A DNA stretch of 64,000 nt from Lutibacter sp. (GTDB taxonomy: Bacteria; Bacteroidota; Bacteroidia; Flavobacteriales; Flavobacteriaceae): assembly GCF_013041805.1 (NCBI RefSeq), contig NZ_JABDRI010000019.1, positions 21,489 through 85,488 of the forward strand, given 5' to 3'. Every line of letters begins with the position of its first letter. Position 1 is the first letter of the stretch. Below are positions 42,017 to 49,785 of the stretch, piece by piece. The translations under genes were made by a program, and so were the position numbers. Under the pieces are notes generated by a model. That model made no database searches. It saw nothing but the letters and a program-made list of their open reading frames with translations, and was not told the DNA's origin.

Positions 42017-42067
42017 TTCGATGAAGTGCAGAAAAATATAGACTGATGGTAGTTTTAGTTCCATAAA
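42017..42067 (-). promoter_or_regulatory. LytTR-type triple direct repeat upstream of the manC unit
   Basis: Units TTCGATGAA (42017), ATAGACTGA (42038) and TTCCATAAA (42059), each 21 bases apart. The minus-strand element TACTTTTG at 41981-41988 leaves exactly 28 bases to the first unit. Bases 42017-42030 are identical to the start of the site at 33388, including the spacer GTGCAG. In the 330-base gap to the tRNA genes only this site, its promoter and the tRNA terminator are recognisable. Confidence 0.7.
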
Positions 42068-42222
42068 ATATGAAACATAAATTTATATTTGAATACTTAA
42101 TGTGGGAAATAAAAAACCTAGAACTGATAAGGTTGGAGGATCTATTTTAGAGATAGTAGAAAAAGTGTTAACAGTTTTATTGAAATTTTGAAGGAATTTT
42201 CAATATTTGATTTTTAAAATAA

Positions 42223-42253
42223 AAAACCTTCAACGAATAAAGTTGAAGGTTTT
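42223..42253 (-). terminator. terminator of the tRNA pair
   Basis: AAAACCTTCAAC (42223-42234) pairs with GTTGAAGGTTTT (42242-42253) over a 7-base loop, giving a 12-bp stem with T runs on both sides. It lies 6 nt after the end of tRNA-Leu on the minus strand. Confidence 0.85.
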
Positions 42254-42259
42254 ACTTAG

Positions 42260-42345
42260 TACAGAAGACGGGACTTGAACCCGTACGGGCCTTACAGCCC
42301 ACTGGATTTTAAGTCCAGCGTGTCTACCAATTCCACCACTTCTGC
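42260..42345 (-). tRNA. tRNA-Leu (TAA)
   Basis: An 86-base type II tRNA on the minus strand. Acceptor GCAGAAG pairs with CTTCTGT, the anticodon arm is CTGGA-CTTAAAA-TCCAG with anticodon TAA, there is a long variable arm (TGGGCTGTAAGGCCC region), and the T arm contains GGGTTCAAGTCCC. CCA is not encoded. Confidence 0.95.
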
Positions 42346-42364
42346 ATTGGTATTATAAATGTAG

Positions 42365-42436
42365 AGCGAAAGACGGGATTTGAACCCGCGACCCCCACCT
42401 TGGCAAGGTGATGCTCTACCCCTGAGCTACTTTCGC
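42365..42436 (-). tRNA. tRNA-Gly (GCC)
   Basis: A 72-base tRNA on the minus strand. Acceptor GCGAAAG pairs with CTTTCGC, D arm GCTC...GAGC, anticodon arm CACCT-TGCCA-AGGTG containing anticodon GCC, and T arm CGGGTTCAAATCCCG. CCA is not encoded. It lies 19 nt before tRNA-Leu and both probably share one transcript. Confidence 0.95.
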
Positions 42437-42566
42437 AGTCATATTTTTTATAGAACGTGCATTCAATGTTCTCAAATGCGAGTGCAAATTTAAAATAATT
42501 AAACTAATTGCAAAGCCTTTTTTAAAAATAATTTAAATTATTTTTTTAATCATATGAAGGATAAGG

Positions 42567-42596
42567 TTGTAATTCTCTAAGAATAAAATATATTTG
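42567..42596 (+). promoter_or_regulatory. promoter of the ctaB-cox operon
   Basis: TTG at 42567-42569, a 19-base spacer and TATATTTG at 42589-42596. Both elements and spacing match the Bacteroidota sigma-ABfr-type promoter. The ATG of ctaB is 21 nt downstream. Confidence 0.75.
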
Positions 42597-42617
42597 CAGT
42601 GTTTATTATAAAATTTA

Positions 42618-43523
42618 ATGCAATTAACTTCAGATTCAAATTCGATTAAGGTAAGTTTATCATCAATTTTTGGTGATTTTAAGCAGCTAACGAAGGTTGG
42701 CTTATCGTTAAGTGTTGTGTTTTCGTCACTAGCAGGATATTTATTGGCTGTTGATAAAATAAATGTATTAACATTAGCGATGTTAGCCGTTGGAGGTTAT
42801 TTAATGGTTGGTGCTTCAAATGCATTCAATCAAATTATTGAAAAAGATACCGATGCTTTAATGAAGCGAACTATGAATAGACCTTTACCAACGGGTAGAA
42901 TGCATGTTTCTATGGCTTTGGTAATTGCAATTTCATTTACAATTTTAGGATTAGCAATTTTATATTCTATTAATCCTAAAAGCGCACTATTTGGAGCAAT
43001 TTCAATATTTTTATATACAAGTATCTATACTCCATTAAAGTCGGTAACACCATTATCGGTTTTCGTTGGCGCTATACCCGGAGCTATTCCTTTTATGTTA
43101 GGTTGGGTGGCAGCAACTGATGATTTCTCTATTGAGCCAGGAATGCTATTTTTAATTCAGTTCTTTTGGCAATTTCCTCATTTTTGGGCAATCGCTTGGT
43201 TGCAATATGATGAATATAAAAAAGCAGGTTTTAATCTAATGCCAACGGGGCAAAAAAATAAGAAAGCAGTCATACAAATTATTATATACACAGTTTGTTT
43301 GATTGTGGTTTCAATTATACCAGTGTTAAAAATGACAGGAAGTTTTTATATTTTCCCGTTTACAGCGTTTATTTTGGTGCTTTTAGGAAGTGTAATGTTG
43401 TTTTACGGAGTAAAATTATATAAAAATCAAACAAATAAAGAAGCAAGACAATTAATGTTGTCAAGTGTTTTATATATTACATTAATACAAATAATTTACG
43501 TTGTAGATAAATTTTTACATTAA
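42618..43523 (+). CDS. ctaB: protohaem IX farnesyltransferase (haem O synthase)
   Basis: Transfers farnesyl to haem B to form haem O for cytochrome oxidase. 301 residues with about eight or nine membrane segments. The prenyltransferase acidic motif is NQIIEKDTDALMKRTMNRPLP (seen near 69-89; D74/D76-type), and the second region is FLIQFFWQFPHFWAIAWLQ followed by YDEYKKAGFNLMP. It is the first gene of a plus-strand run; the next start abuts its stop. Confidence 0.95.
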   Translation: MQLTSDSNSIKVSLSSIFGDFKQLTKVGLSLSVVFSSLAGYLLAVDKINVLTLAMLAVGGYLMVGASNAFNQIIEKDTDALMKRTMNRPLPTGRMHVSMALVIAISFTILGLAILYSINPKSALFGAISIFLYTSIYTPLKSVTPLSVFVGAIPGAIPFMLGWVAATDDFSIEPGMLFLIQFFWQFPHFWAIAWLQYDEYKKAGFNLMPTGQKNKKAVIQIIIYTVCLIVVSIIPVLKMTGSFYIFPFTAFILVLLGSVMLFYGVKLYKNQTNKEARQLMLSSVLYITLIQIIYVVDKFLH

Positions 43524-44105
43524 ATGGAGAACACATTAAAACAAGAATTAAAACAAGCTAAAAGAAAATCAGCAAAACCAATGTTATGGGTTTCAATGAT
43601 TAGTATGACCATGATGTTTGCAGGTTTAACAAGTGCTTATGTTGTAAGTAGAAAACGAGATGATTGGGTTTCGTTCGATTTACCGGATGCATTTTTTACC
43701 AGTACAATTTTAATAGTAATGAGTAGCATTACTTTTATGTTGGCTAAATTTTTTATTAAAAAGGATAATAGAAAGTTAACAACCTTATTTTTAGTGTCAA
43801 CTTTAATATTAGGCGTGGGATTTGTTTATTTTCAGTTTAGTGGATTTAATGAGTTATACAATTCTGGATTGTTTTTTGCTGGTGCTCAAAGTACCGTAAA
43901 ATCTTCATTTATTTATGGAATTACATTAGCCCATTTGGTGCATATTGCAGCCGGAATCATTGTGTTACTTATTGTATTTTATAATCATTTAACAAAAAAA
44001 TATTCTTCAAAGAATTTATTAGGATTAGAACTAGGTGCAATTTTTTGGCATTTTGTTGATATTCTTTGGATTTACCTATTTTTATTTTTCTATTTTATTA
44101 GATAA
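43524..44105 (+). CDS. cytochrome c oxidase subunit III-like protein, short form
   Basis: A 193-residue membrane protein of the haem-copper oxidase subunit III family with five predicted membrane segments (MLWVSMISMTMMFAGLTSAYVVS at the first, and GLELGAIFWHFVDILWIYLFLFFYF at the last, each over two lines of hydrophobic residues). The FWHFVDxxWxxLF end is diagnostic. It abuts ctaB directly and precedes a second subunit III gene, the usual flavobacterial pair. Confidence 0.92.
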   Translation: MENTLKQELKQAKRKSAKPMLWVSMISMTMMFAGLTSAYVVSRKRDDWVSFDLPDAFFTSTILIVMSSITFMLAKFFIKKDNRKLTTLFLVSTLILGVGFVYFQFSGFNELYNSGLFFAGAQSTVKSSFIYGITLAHLVHIAAGIIVLLIVFYNHLTKKYSSKNLLGLELGAIFWHFVDILWIYLFLFFYFIR

Positions 44106-44157
44106 AAAAAATATGTACTTTTGGCAAAACTAAAACTAAAAATCAAAACAAAACTTT

Positions 44158-45138
44158 ATGGAAGCAACTATTGCTACTAACACCAATGATAATAATTGGG
44201 GTGGAGGAAATCAAAAACCATTAGGTGCAAGTTATGGTAAAATGATGATGTGGTTTTTCATTTTATCGGATGCATTAACTTTTTCAGGTTTTTTAGGAGC
44301 ATACGGATTAATGCGTTTTAAATTTATAGACTCCTGGCCAATTGCCGATGAGGTGTTTACTCACTTCCCTTTTTTACATGACGTACATGCTCCAATGTAT
44401 TATGTAGCGTTAATGACCTTTATTTTAATATTTTCATCAGTAACAATGGTATTAGCCGTTGATGCTGGGCATCAAATGAATAAAGCGAAAGTAACTTTTT
44501 ACATGTTTTTAACAATTATTGGTGGTGCTATTTTCTTAGGGTCTCAAGCTTGGGAATGGAAAAATTTTATACATGGTTCTTATGGAGCAATTAAGCTAAA
44601 TGATGGTAAAATTATTCAGTTTGTTGATGCCGAAGGTCATCAAGTTACTTTAGAGAGTTTTGCAAAAGAGATTCCTTCTGAAAGAACACAGCACATAAAA
44701 AGTAAAGGAGTTTGGTTTGTTGAAGAAGCAGCATTGCCTGCAATAACAGTGAATGAAGTAATTGAAGGTTTTAAAGAACACCCTGAATTAACCATTAGAA
44801 CAGAGCAACTTAATACAGAGTTAAAGAAAAAAACAATTATCCCAAGGGATAAGGCAATGGATTACTTAAATGAAAGTAATAAAGTTGTAATGGGAGCAAA
44901 TCTTAAAGAGAATGAATATGGTAAAACCTTGTTTGCAGATTTCTTTTTCTTTATTACTGGATTTCATGGGTTCCATGTTTTGTCTGGAGTTGTCATCAAT
45001 ATTATCATATTTTTCAATGTAATTATTGGAACTTATGAACGTAGAGGTCATTATGAAATGGTTGAAAAAGTTGGACTGTATTGGCACTTTGTAGATCTAG
45101 TTTGGGTATTTGTATTTACATTCTTCTACTTGGTTTAA
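44158..45138 (+). CDS. cytochrome c oxidase subunit III, long form
   Basis: A 326-residue subunit III with the family start (MMMWFFILSDALTFSGFLGAYGL, two parts near 29-51) and end (GLYWHFVDLVWVFVFTFFYL). Between the fourth and fifth membrane segments, about residues 140-255, there is an unusual soluble, charged insertion of roughly 110 residues (for example TQHIKSKGVWFVEEAALPAI). Such insertions occur in related Bacteroidota subunits, so I do not call it abnormal. It lies 52 nt after the short subunit III and 18 nt before subunit IV. Confidence 0.92.
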   Translation: MEATIATNTNDNNWGGGNQKPLGASYGKMMMWFFILSDALTFSGFLGAYGLMRFKFIDSWPIADEVFTHFPFLHDVHAPMYYVALMTFILIFSSVTMVLAVDAGHQMNKAKVTFYMFLTIIGGAIFLGSQAWEWKNFIHGSYGAIKLNDGKIIQFVDAEGHQVTLESFAKEIPSERTQHIKSKGVWFVEEAALPAITVNEVIEGFKEHPELTIRTEQLNTELKKKTIIPRDKAMDYLNESNKVVMGANLKENEYGKTLFADFFFFITGFHGFHVLSGVVINIIIFFNVIIGTYERRGHYEMVEKVGLYWHFVDLVWVFVFTFFYLV

Positions 45139-45156
45139 TAAAAAATAGATTTTAAA

Positions 45157-45510
45157 ATGGCACACGCACAAGAACATACATCACACACAAAATTAATTTG
45201 GAAAGTATTTGGAATACTATCATTGATAACTATTGTTGAAGTAATTTTGGGAATTATAAAACCTGATTCTTTACATTTAACACATATACTAGGAACGAGT
45301 ATTTTAAATATTATATTCCTGTTGTTAACATTATTAAAGGCATATTATATTACTTGGTTTTTTATGCATATGGCAGATGAAAAAAAGAATTTAAGGAGAG
45401 CAGTTGTTTGGACAGCATTTTTCTTAATCGCATATTTATCTACCTTATTATTGCTTGAAGGAAGTTATATACATGATGTTTTAGGACCATTAACAAAATG
45501 GAACTATTAA
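45157..45510 (+). CDS. cytochrome c oxidase subunit IV family protein
   Basis: A 117-residue membrane protein with three hydrophobic segments, starting with a His-rich tail (MAHAQEHTSHTK) and carrying LLTLLKAYYITWFFMHMADEKK, the conserved core of the small prokaryotic subunit IV (CyoD/CtaF-like). It completes the ctaB-III-III-IV unit, followed by a strong terminator. Confidence 0.9.
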   Translation: MAHAQEHTSHTKLIWKVFGILSLITIVEVILGIIKPDSLHLTHILGTSILNIIFLLLTLLKAYYITWFFMHMADEKKNLRRAVVWTAFFLIAYLSTLLLLEGSYIHDVLGPLTKWNY

Positions 45511-45530
45511 AAAAACAAATTATTTAGATT

Positions 45531-45558
45531 AAAAAGGTGGTTTTAAACCACCTTTTTT
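45531..45558 (+). terminator. terminator after the cytochrome oxidase unit
   Basis: AAAAAGGTGG (45531-45540) pairs with CCACCTTTTT (45548-45557) over a 7-base loop, followed by a T-rich run. It lies 20 nt after the subunit IV stop. Confidence 0.85.
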
Positions 45559-45579
45559 TATTTTTGTAAAAAACAAAGT

Positions 45580-46227
45580 ATGAAGAAATTTTGGGTACTT
45601 TTTAGTTTATTTATTCTACCATTAGTCTTTTATATTTTCTTGTCAAAAGGAATTTATAAATATTCTAATTTGCCAATTTTGACAGAGAACGTAATTGATA
45701 TTAAAGAAATTTCATCAGATAACAGTTGCTCATTTGCTGATAAACTTTCAATAGTTTGTTTCTTAGGGAATGATTTGAATGAAGCCAAAGCAAGTTTATT
45801 CAATTTGAATCAAACTATTTACAAGCGCTATTATTTAAAGCCTTTATTTCAAATGATTGCTGTGATACCAGAAGGAAAGGAAGTTGAATACCAAAAAGTA
45901 ATTAGTGAACTTTCAGCATTTACCGATATAAAGAACTGGCATTTTGTTTATTCAAATTCTGAGAATATTCAAACACTCTTTAATAGTTTCGAGACGCCTT
46001 TTTCGTTGAATACAAATTTATATTCAGAGAATGCTTATATAATTGATATGGAGCTTCGTTTGCGTGGAAGAAAAGATGATGAAGATACCGAAGGCGGAAA
46101 GCTTTATGGCTATAATATGACATCAGTAGCTACTTTGAAAGATAAATTAAAAGATGATATTAATATAATTTATTATCAGCTAAAAAAGTCTAGAGAAAAA
46201 CAAGAACGTAGGAAAAGAAAAATTTAG
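45580..46227 (+). CDS. membrane-anchored SCO-like protein without a CxxxC motif
   Basis: A 215-residue protein with an N-terminal membrane anchor (1-22) and a soluble thioredoxin-like region. KLSIVCFLGNDLNEAKA stands where the SCO strand and CxxxC should be, and NAYIIDMELRLRGRKDD stands where SCO proteins have their LIDxxGxIR strand. There is no copper-binding CxxxC and no partner histidine. The C-terminus is strongly basic. It lies 5 nt before the true SCO gene. A degenerate SCO partner is likely but not proved. Confidence 0.6.
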   Translation: MKKFWVLFSLFILPLVFYIFLSKGIYKYSNLPILTENVIDIKEISSDNSCSFADKLSIVCFLGNDLNEAKASLFNLNQTIYKRYYLKPLFQMIAVIPEGKEVEYQKVISELSAFTDIKNWHFVYSNSENIQTLFNSFETPFSLNTNLYSENAYIIDMELRLRGRKDDEDTEGGKLYGYNMTSVATLKDKLKDDINIIYYQLKKSREKQERRKRKI

Positions 46228-46232
46228 ATACC

Positions 46233-46859
46233 ATGAAAAAATATTCATACATAGGTGTAGCATTTATCATTTTAATATTTGGTATTTACGCAATTCCTAA
46301 AATTGTAGATAAATTTACAACACCTAAATTAGTTACGATTGCTAAAGTTCCTTCTTTTGAATTTACCAATCAAGATGGGAAATTAATTTCAAATTCATTT
46401 TATGAGAATAAGGTGTATGTGGTAGAGTTTTTCTTTACAACGTGCCCAACTATTTGTCCGAAAATGAATGCGAATATGGTAAAAATTCAAAATGAATTTT
46501 ATGCCTTTCAAGATTTTGGGATTGTCTCATTTAGTATCAATCCAAAACACGATACACCGGAAATTTTAAAGCAATATGCTAAAGACCACGGAGCTACTTT
46601 AAAAAACTGGAATTTTTTAACAGGGAAGCAAGATGATATTTATGAATTGGCAAATAACGGATTTACCTTATATGCCGGTGAAAATAGTGAAGCTGAAGGA
46701 GGTTTTGAACATTCAGGTATGTTTGCCTTAATTGATAAAGAAGGAAATATTAGATCTAGATTAGATGACTTAGGAAATCCAGTGGCATTTTATGATGGTT
46801 TAGACCCAAAAGGAGTTGAAATGATTAAAGAAGATATTGCAATTTTATTAAAAGAATAA
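46233..46859 (+). CDS. SCO family copper chaperone for cytochrome oxidase
   Basis: A 208-residue membrane-anchored thioredoxin-like protein: N-terminal segment 5-20, then PSFEFTNQDGKLISNSF, the copper site FFFTTCPTICPKMNANM (CxxxC), ISINPKHDTPEILKQYA and the later histidine in GFEHSGMFALID. All three copper ligands are present. SCO proteins deliver copper to the CuA site of subunit II. The DUF420 gene follows by 2 nt. Confidence 0.93.
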   Translation: MKKYSYIGVAFIILIFGIYAIPKIVDKFTTPKLVTIAKVPSFEFTNQDGKLISNSFYENKVYVVEFFFTTCPTICPKMNANMVKIQNEFYAFQDFGIVSFSINPKHDTPEILKQYAKDHGATLKNWNFLTGKQDDIYELANNGFTLYAGENSEAEGGFEHSGMFALIDKEGNIRSRLDDLGNPVAFYDGLDPKGVEMIKEDIAILLKE

Positions 46860-46861
46860 GA

Positions 46862-47383
46862 ATGAAATCAGACGTTACAAAATTTAATAAGTGGATTGTT
46901 ATTTTATCTATTGCAATTCCTTTAGTAGTTGCAATTTTATTTGGAGTAAAAATTGATGTACAATTGCCTGTGTTTTTACCACCCATTTATGCAACTACAA
47001 ATGCAATAACCTCTCTACTTTTAATAGTAGCTGTATGGGCTGTTAAGAATAAAAAAATAAATCTTCATGAGAATTTAATGAAAACTGCTATTGCATTCTC
47101 TGTACTTTTTTTAGTGTTATATGTAGCTTATCATATGACTTCAGAATCAACTAAATTTGGAGGTGAAGGGATGTTAAAAACAGTATACTTTGTAATATTA
47201 ATATCTCATATTTTTTTATCAATTGCAGTTATTCCATTTGTGTTAATTACCTATGTAAGAGCAATTACAAACAATATAGAGCTACATAAAAAAATAGCAA
47301 AAATTACATTTCCGTTATGGTTATATGTTGCTATAAGTGGAGTAGTAGTGTACTTAATGATTTCACCATATTATATACGATGA
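46862..47383 (+). CDS. DUF420 family membrane protein
   Basis: A 173-residue protein with four to five membrane segments and the DUF420 pattern (LPPIYATTNAITSLLLIVAV, NLMKTAIAFSVLFLVLYVAYH, FPLWLYVAISGVVVYLMI). Histidines at the segment ends recall haem-copper oxidase accessory proteins; the family usually lies beside SCO or cytochrome oxidase genes, as here. Its last bases overlap the following small gene (ATGA). Confidence 0.88.
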   Translation: MKSDVTKFNKWIVILSIAIPLVVAILFGVKIDVQLPVFLPPIYATTNAITSLLLIVAVWAVKNKKINLHENLMKTAIAFSVLFLVLYVAYHMTSESTKFGGEGMLKTVYFVILISHIFLSIAVIPFVLITYVRAITNNIELHKKIAKITFPLWLYVAISGVVVYLMISPYYIR

Positions 47384-47589
47384 GAAAAACTGCACTAATA
47401 CTGTTAATATTTGTTGCTCAAGTTTCCAATGCGCAATGTGCAATGTGTAAGGCGGTTGTGGAAAGCGGAGGTGAATCACAAGCTGAAGGATTAAACTCTG
47501 GAATTTTATATTTAATGATATTTCCTTACCTTTTAGTTGGAGCTTTATTTTACTTTATTATTAAAAATAGAAGAAAGATTAAAATTTAA
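47380..47589 (+). CDS. small exported CxxC membrane protein
   Basis: A 69-residue protein: signal peptide 1-19 (QVSNAQ), then CAMCKAVVESGGESQAEGLN with a CxxC pair right after the cleavage site, one membrane segment (about 40-60) and a basic tail. The frame opens upstream at 47317 but ATG 47380 is chosen because it overlaps the DUF420 stop and creates the signal peptide. Similar short proteins follow SCO/DUF420 in Bacteroidota; function unknown. Confidence 0.75.
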   Translation: MRKTALILLIFVAQVSNAQCAMCKAVVESGGESQAEGLNSGILYLMIFPYLLVGALFYFIIKNRRKIKI

Positions 47590-47678
47590 CATTTCTATAA
47601 GAGACTAAGAGTGTAACAAATAATAATTTTAGTCGTCATATAACAAAATCAGCTTAACGTTAAACTCAATTTTATATA

Positions 47679-49007
47679 ATGAGAACAAAATTTATTACAA
47701 TTTTGGCATTTGTATTTTTTATATCTGTAAATGCACAAGATAAAAAATGGACACTTCAAGAATGTGTTGCTTATGCCTTAGATAATAATATTACCATAAA
47801 GCAAAATAAATTAAACATAGAAATAAGCCAAGAGAATGTAAATAGTTCTAGGGGTAATTTTTTACCAAATTTAAATGCTTCTTCAAGTGGTAGTTTAAAT
47901 TTTGGATCTGGATTTGACCCAGTTTCTCAAAATAGAATATCCACAAGTATTTATGGAGGTTCTTTTGGGATTAATTCTGGAATGACAGTATTTAATGGTT
48001 ACAGAAATTTAAATACATATAAGCAAGCTAAGTTAGGAGTGGAAGGAAGTAAATTAGATTTACAAAAAATTCAAGATGACATTTCATTATTTGTAGTAAA
48101 CACGTATTTAAATGTGTTATTTGCGAAAGAAAATTTAAATGTAGCTAAGGTACAATTTGAAATTAGCACAAACCAAATTGAAAATGCAAAAGCTAGAGTA
48201 GAAGCTGGAGTTGCACCAAGAGGCGAGTTATTGAATGCACAATCAGCTGCAGCTGCGGATGAGCAGTCAGTAATTTCATTTGAAAATACATTAAATTTAG
48301 CCTTATTAGATTTAGCCCAATTATTACAAATTGAACCTGTTGGTTTTGATGTTGTAGTTATGGATGTAGAATCTCCATCTGTTGCTCTGTTATATAAAAA
48401 TCCAAACGAAGTTTATGAAAAAGCCTTATCAAACAGACCAGAAATAAAAAGCGCAGAATTAGATATTGAATCTGCTGATTTATCAGTAGCAATAGCTAAG
48501 GCATCTTTTATGCCTTCAGTTTCAGTTGGTGCTAACGTTGGTACTGGATATGGTTTTAATTTGAAAAATAATTCACATATACCTTTCTTTACACAATTAG
48601 ATGATAATTTAGGTTATGGATTAAGTTTTAATTTGAATATTCCTATCTTTAATAGAAATCAAACTAGGTCTAATGTAAATAGACAACTAGTGAATTATGA
48701 AATTTCTAAATTAGGTTTAGATAATCAAAAATTACAACTACGTCAAACCATACAACAAGCTTTTTATGATGCAAAAGCAGCAGCTAAAAACTTTGAGTCT
48801 GCTGAAAAATCTTTAGTTGCTCAAAAAGAAGCGTTTAAAAATGCTCAGGAAAGCTATAATTTAGGAGCTATGACACAGTTTGACTTTGATCAAGTTCGAA
48901 ATCGATTTGTAAATGCTGAAGGAGCAATAATTAGAGCTAAATACGATTATGTGTTTAAAACTAAAGTGTTGAAATTCTATTATGGTGAGGCAATTTCATT
49001 AAATTAG
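47679..49007 (+). CDS. TolC-family outer-membrane efflux protein
   Basis: A 442-residue exported protein. Signal peptide 1-19 (FISVNAQ), then KWTLQECVAYALDNN, the usual TolC opening, long heptad-rich helices, and the duplicated OEP pattern (ARVEAGVAPRGELLNAQ in the first half, SYNLGAMTQFDFDQVRNRF in the second). It would form the outer-membrane tunnel of an RND or ABC exporter. No membrane-fusion or pump genes follow in the window: the next gene is tsaB, with its own promoter after a terminator. Confidence 0.9.
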   Translation: MRTKFITILAFVFFISVNAQDKKWTLQECVAYALDNNITIKQNKLNIEISQENVNSSRGNFLPNLNASSSGSLNFGSGFDPVSQNRISTSIYGGSFGINSGMTVFNGYRNLNTYKQAKLGVEGSKLDLQKIQDDISLFVVNTYLNVLFAKENLNVAKVQFEISTNQIENAKARVEAGVAPRGELLNAQSAAAADEQSVISFENTLNLALLDLAQLLQIEPVGFDVVVMDVESPSVALLYKNPNEVYEKALSNRPEIKSAELDIESADLSVAIAKASFMPSVSVGANVGTGYGFNLKNNSHIPFFTQLDDNLGYGLSFNLNIPIFNRNQTRSNVNRQLVNYEISKLGLDNQKLQLRQTIQQAFYDAKAAAKNFESAEKSLVAQKEAFKNAQESYNLGAMTQFDFDQVRNRFVNAEGAIIRAKYDYVFKTKVLKFYYGEAISLN

Positions 49008-49034
49008 CCAATTCAATAAAAAGTTAAATGAAAG

Positions 49035-49061
49035 CATCCAATTTTTACATTGGATGTTTTT
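49035..49061 (+). terminator. terminator after the TolC-like gene
   Basis: CATCCAAT (49035-49042) pairs with ATTGGATG (49049-49056) over a 6-base loop and is followed by a run of T. It lies 28 nt after the stop. Confidence 0.8.
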
Positions 49062-49091
49062 GTTTTAAAGATATTGAATTAAGTATATTTG
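49060..49091 (+). promoter_or_regulatory. promoter that decides the tsaB start
   Basis: TTG at 49060-49062, 21 bases, then TATATTTG at 49084-49091, a perfect -7 match. This overlaps the first possible TTG codon of the tsaB frame (49089), which therefore cannot be the start; the TTG at 49113 is adopted. Confidence 0.6.
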
Positions 49092-49112
49092 CCTCTCAAA
49101 ATTATATACTGT

Positions 49113-49784
49113 TTGACCTATATATTAAACATAGAGACTGCGACAAAAAACTGCTCAGTTAGTTTAGCAAAAGATGGTAAAACCATTTTTTTAAAGGAAC
49201 TTAATAGTGGCGGTTATTCTCATGCCGAGAAATTACATGAATTTATATTGGAGGTTGTTAAAAACTCAGGTATTGAATTATCTCAAATAAAAGCTGTTGC
49301 TGTGAGCAAAGGTCCAGGATCATACACAGGTTTAAGAATTGGAGTTTCGGCCGCAAAAGGCTTATGCTTTGCGTTAGATATTCCATTAATCTCTATAAAT
49401 ACGTTGAAGTCTTTAGCGTTGTCAATTTCAGTTATGAATGGAGTTATAGTTCCATTGCTAGATGCAAGAAGAATGGAAGTATATAGTAGTGTTTTTAATA
49501 TGAAAAATGAAGAGCTAAGAGCGGTGAAGGCAGAAATAATTTCTTCAGAATCTTTTAATGAGTATTTAGAGGAAGGAATTGTGCACTTAGTGGGCGATGG
49601 AGTTGAAAAGTGTAAGACAATTATTACCCATAAAAATGTAATTTTTGTTGATGGTAAATTTCCATCAGCAAATGAAATGTCTAGTCTATCATTTGAAAAG
49701 TTCAAAATAAACGATTTTGAAGATGTCGCTTATTTTGAACCTTTTTATTTAAAAGATTTTGTAGCTATAAAATCTAAAAAGTAA
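49113..49784 (+). CDS. tsaB: tRNA threonylcarbamoyladenosine biosynthesis protein TsaB
   Basis: Partner of TsaD/TsaE in t6A37 tRNA modification. The 223 residues start at TTG with TYILNIETATKNCSVSLAKDG, matching the family opening (ILxIETA). The conserved ASKHA segment AVSKGPGSYTGLRIGVSAAKG follows at about 73-93, and ENFxPFYLK at the end reads YFEPFYLKDF. No in-frame ATG precedes the core, and a promoter at 49060-49091 excludes the longer frame. It converges with the MscS gene. Confidence 0.9.
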   Translation: MTYILNIETATKNCSVSLAKDGKTIFLKELNSGGYSHAEKLHEFILEVVKNSGIELSQIKAVAVSKGPGSYTGLRIGVSAAKGLCFALDIPLISINTLKSLALSISVMNGVIVPLLDARRMEVYSSVFNMKNEELRAVKAEIISSESFNEYLEEGIVHLVGDGVEKCKTIITHKNVIFVDGKFPSANEMSSLSFEKFKINDFEDVAYFEPFYLKDFVAIKSKK

Positions 49785-49785
49785 A

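Noticed and set aside
44570..44930. Charged insertion in cytochrome oxidase subunit III as a foreign domain
   Set aside because: Soluble insertions at this position are usual in Bacteroidota long subunit III; I see nothing anomalous in composition.
47317..47379. Longer start for the small CxxC protein
   Set aside because: The extra 21 residues overlap the DUF420 coding end and hide the signal peptide; ATG 47380 is better.
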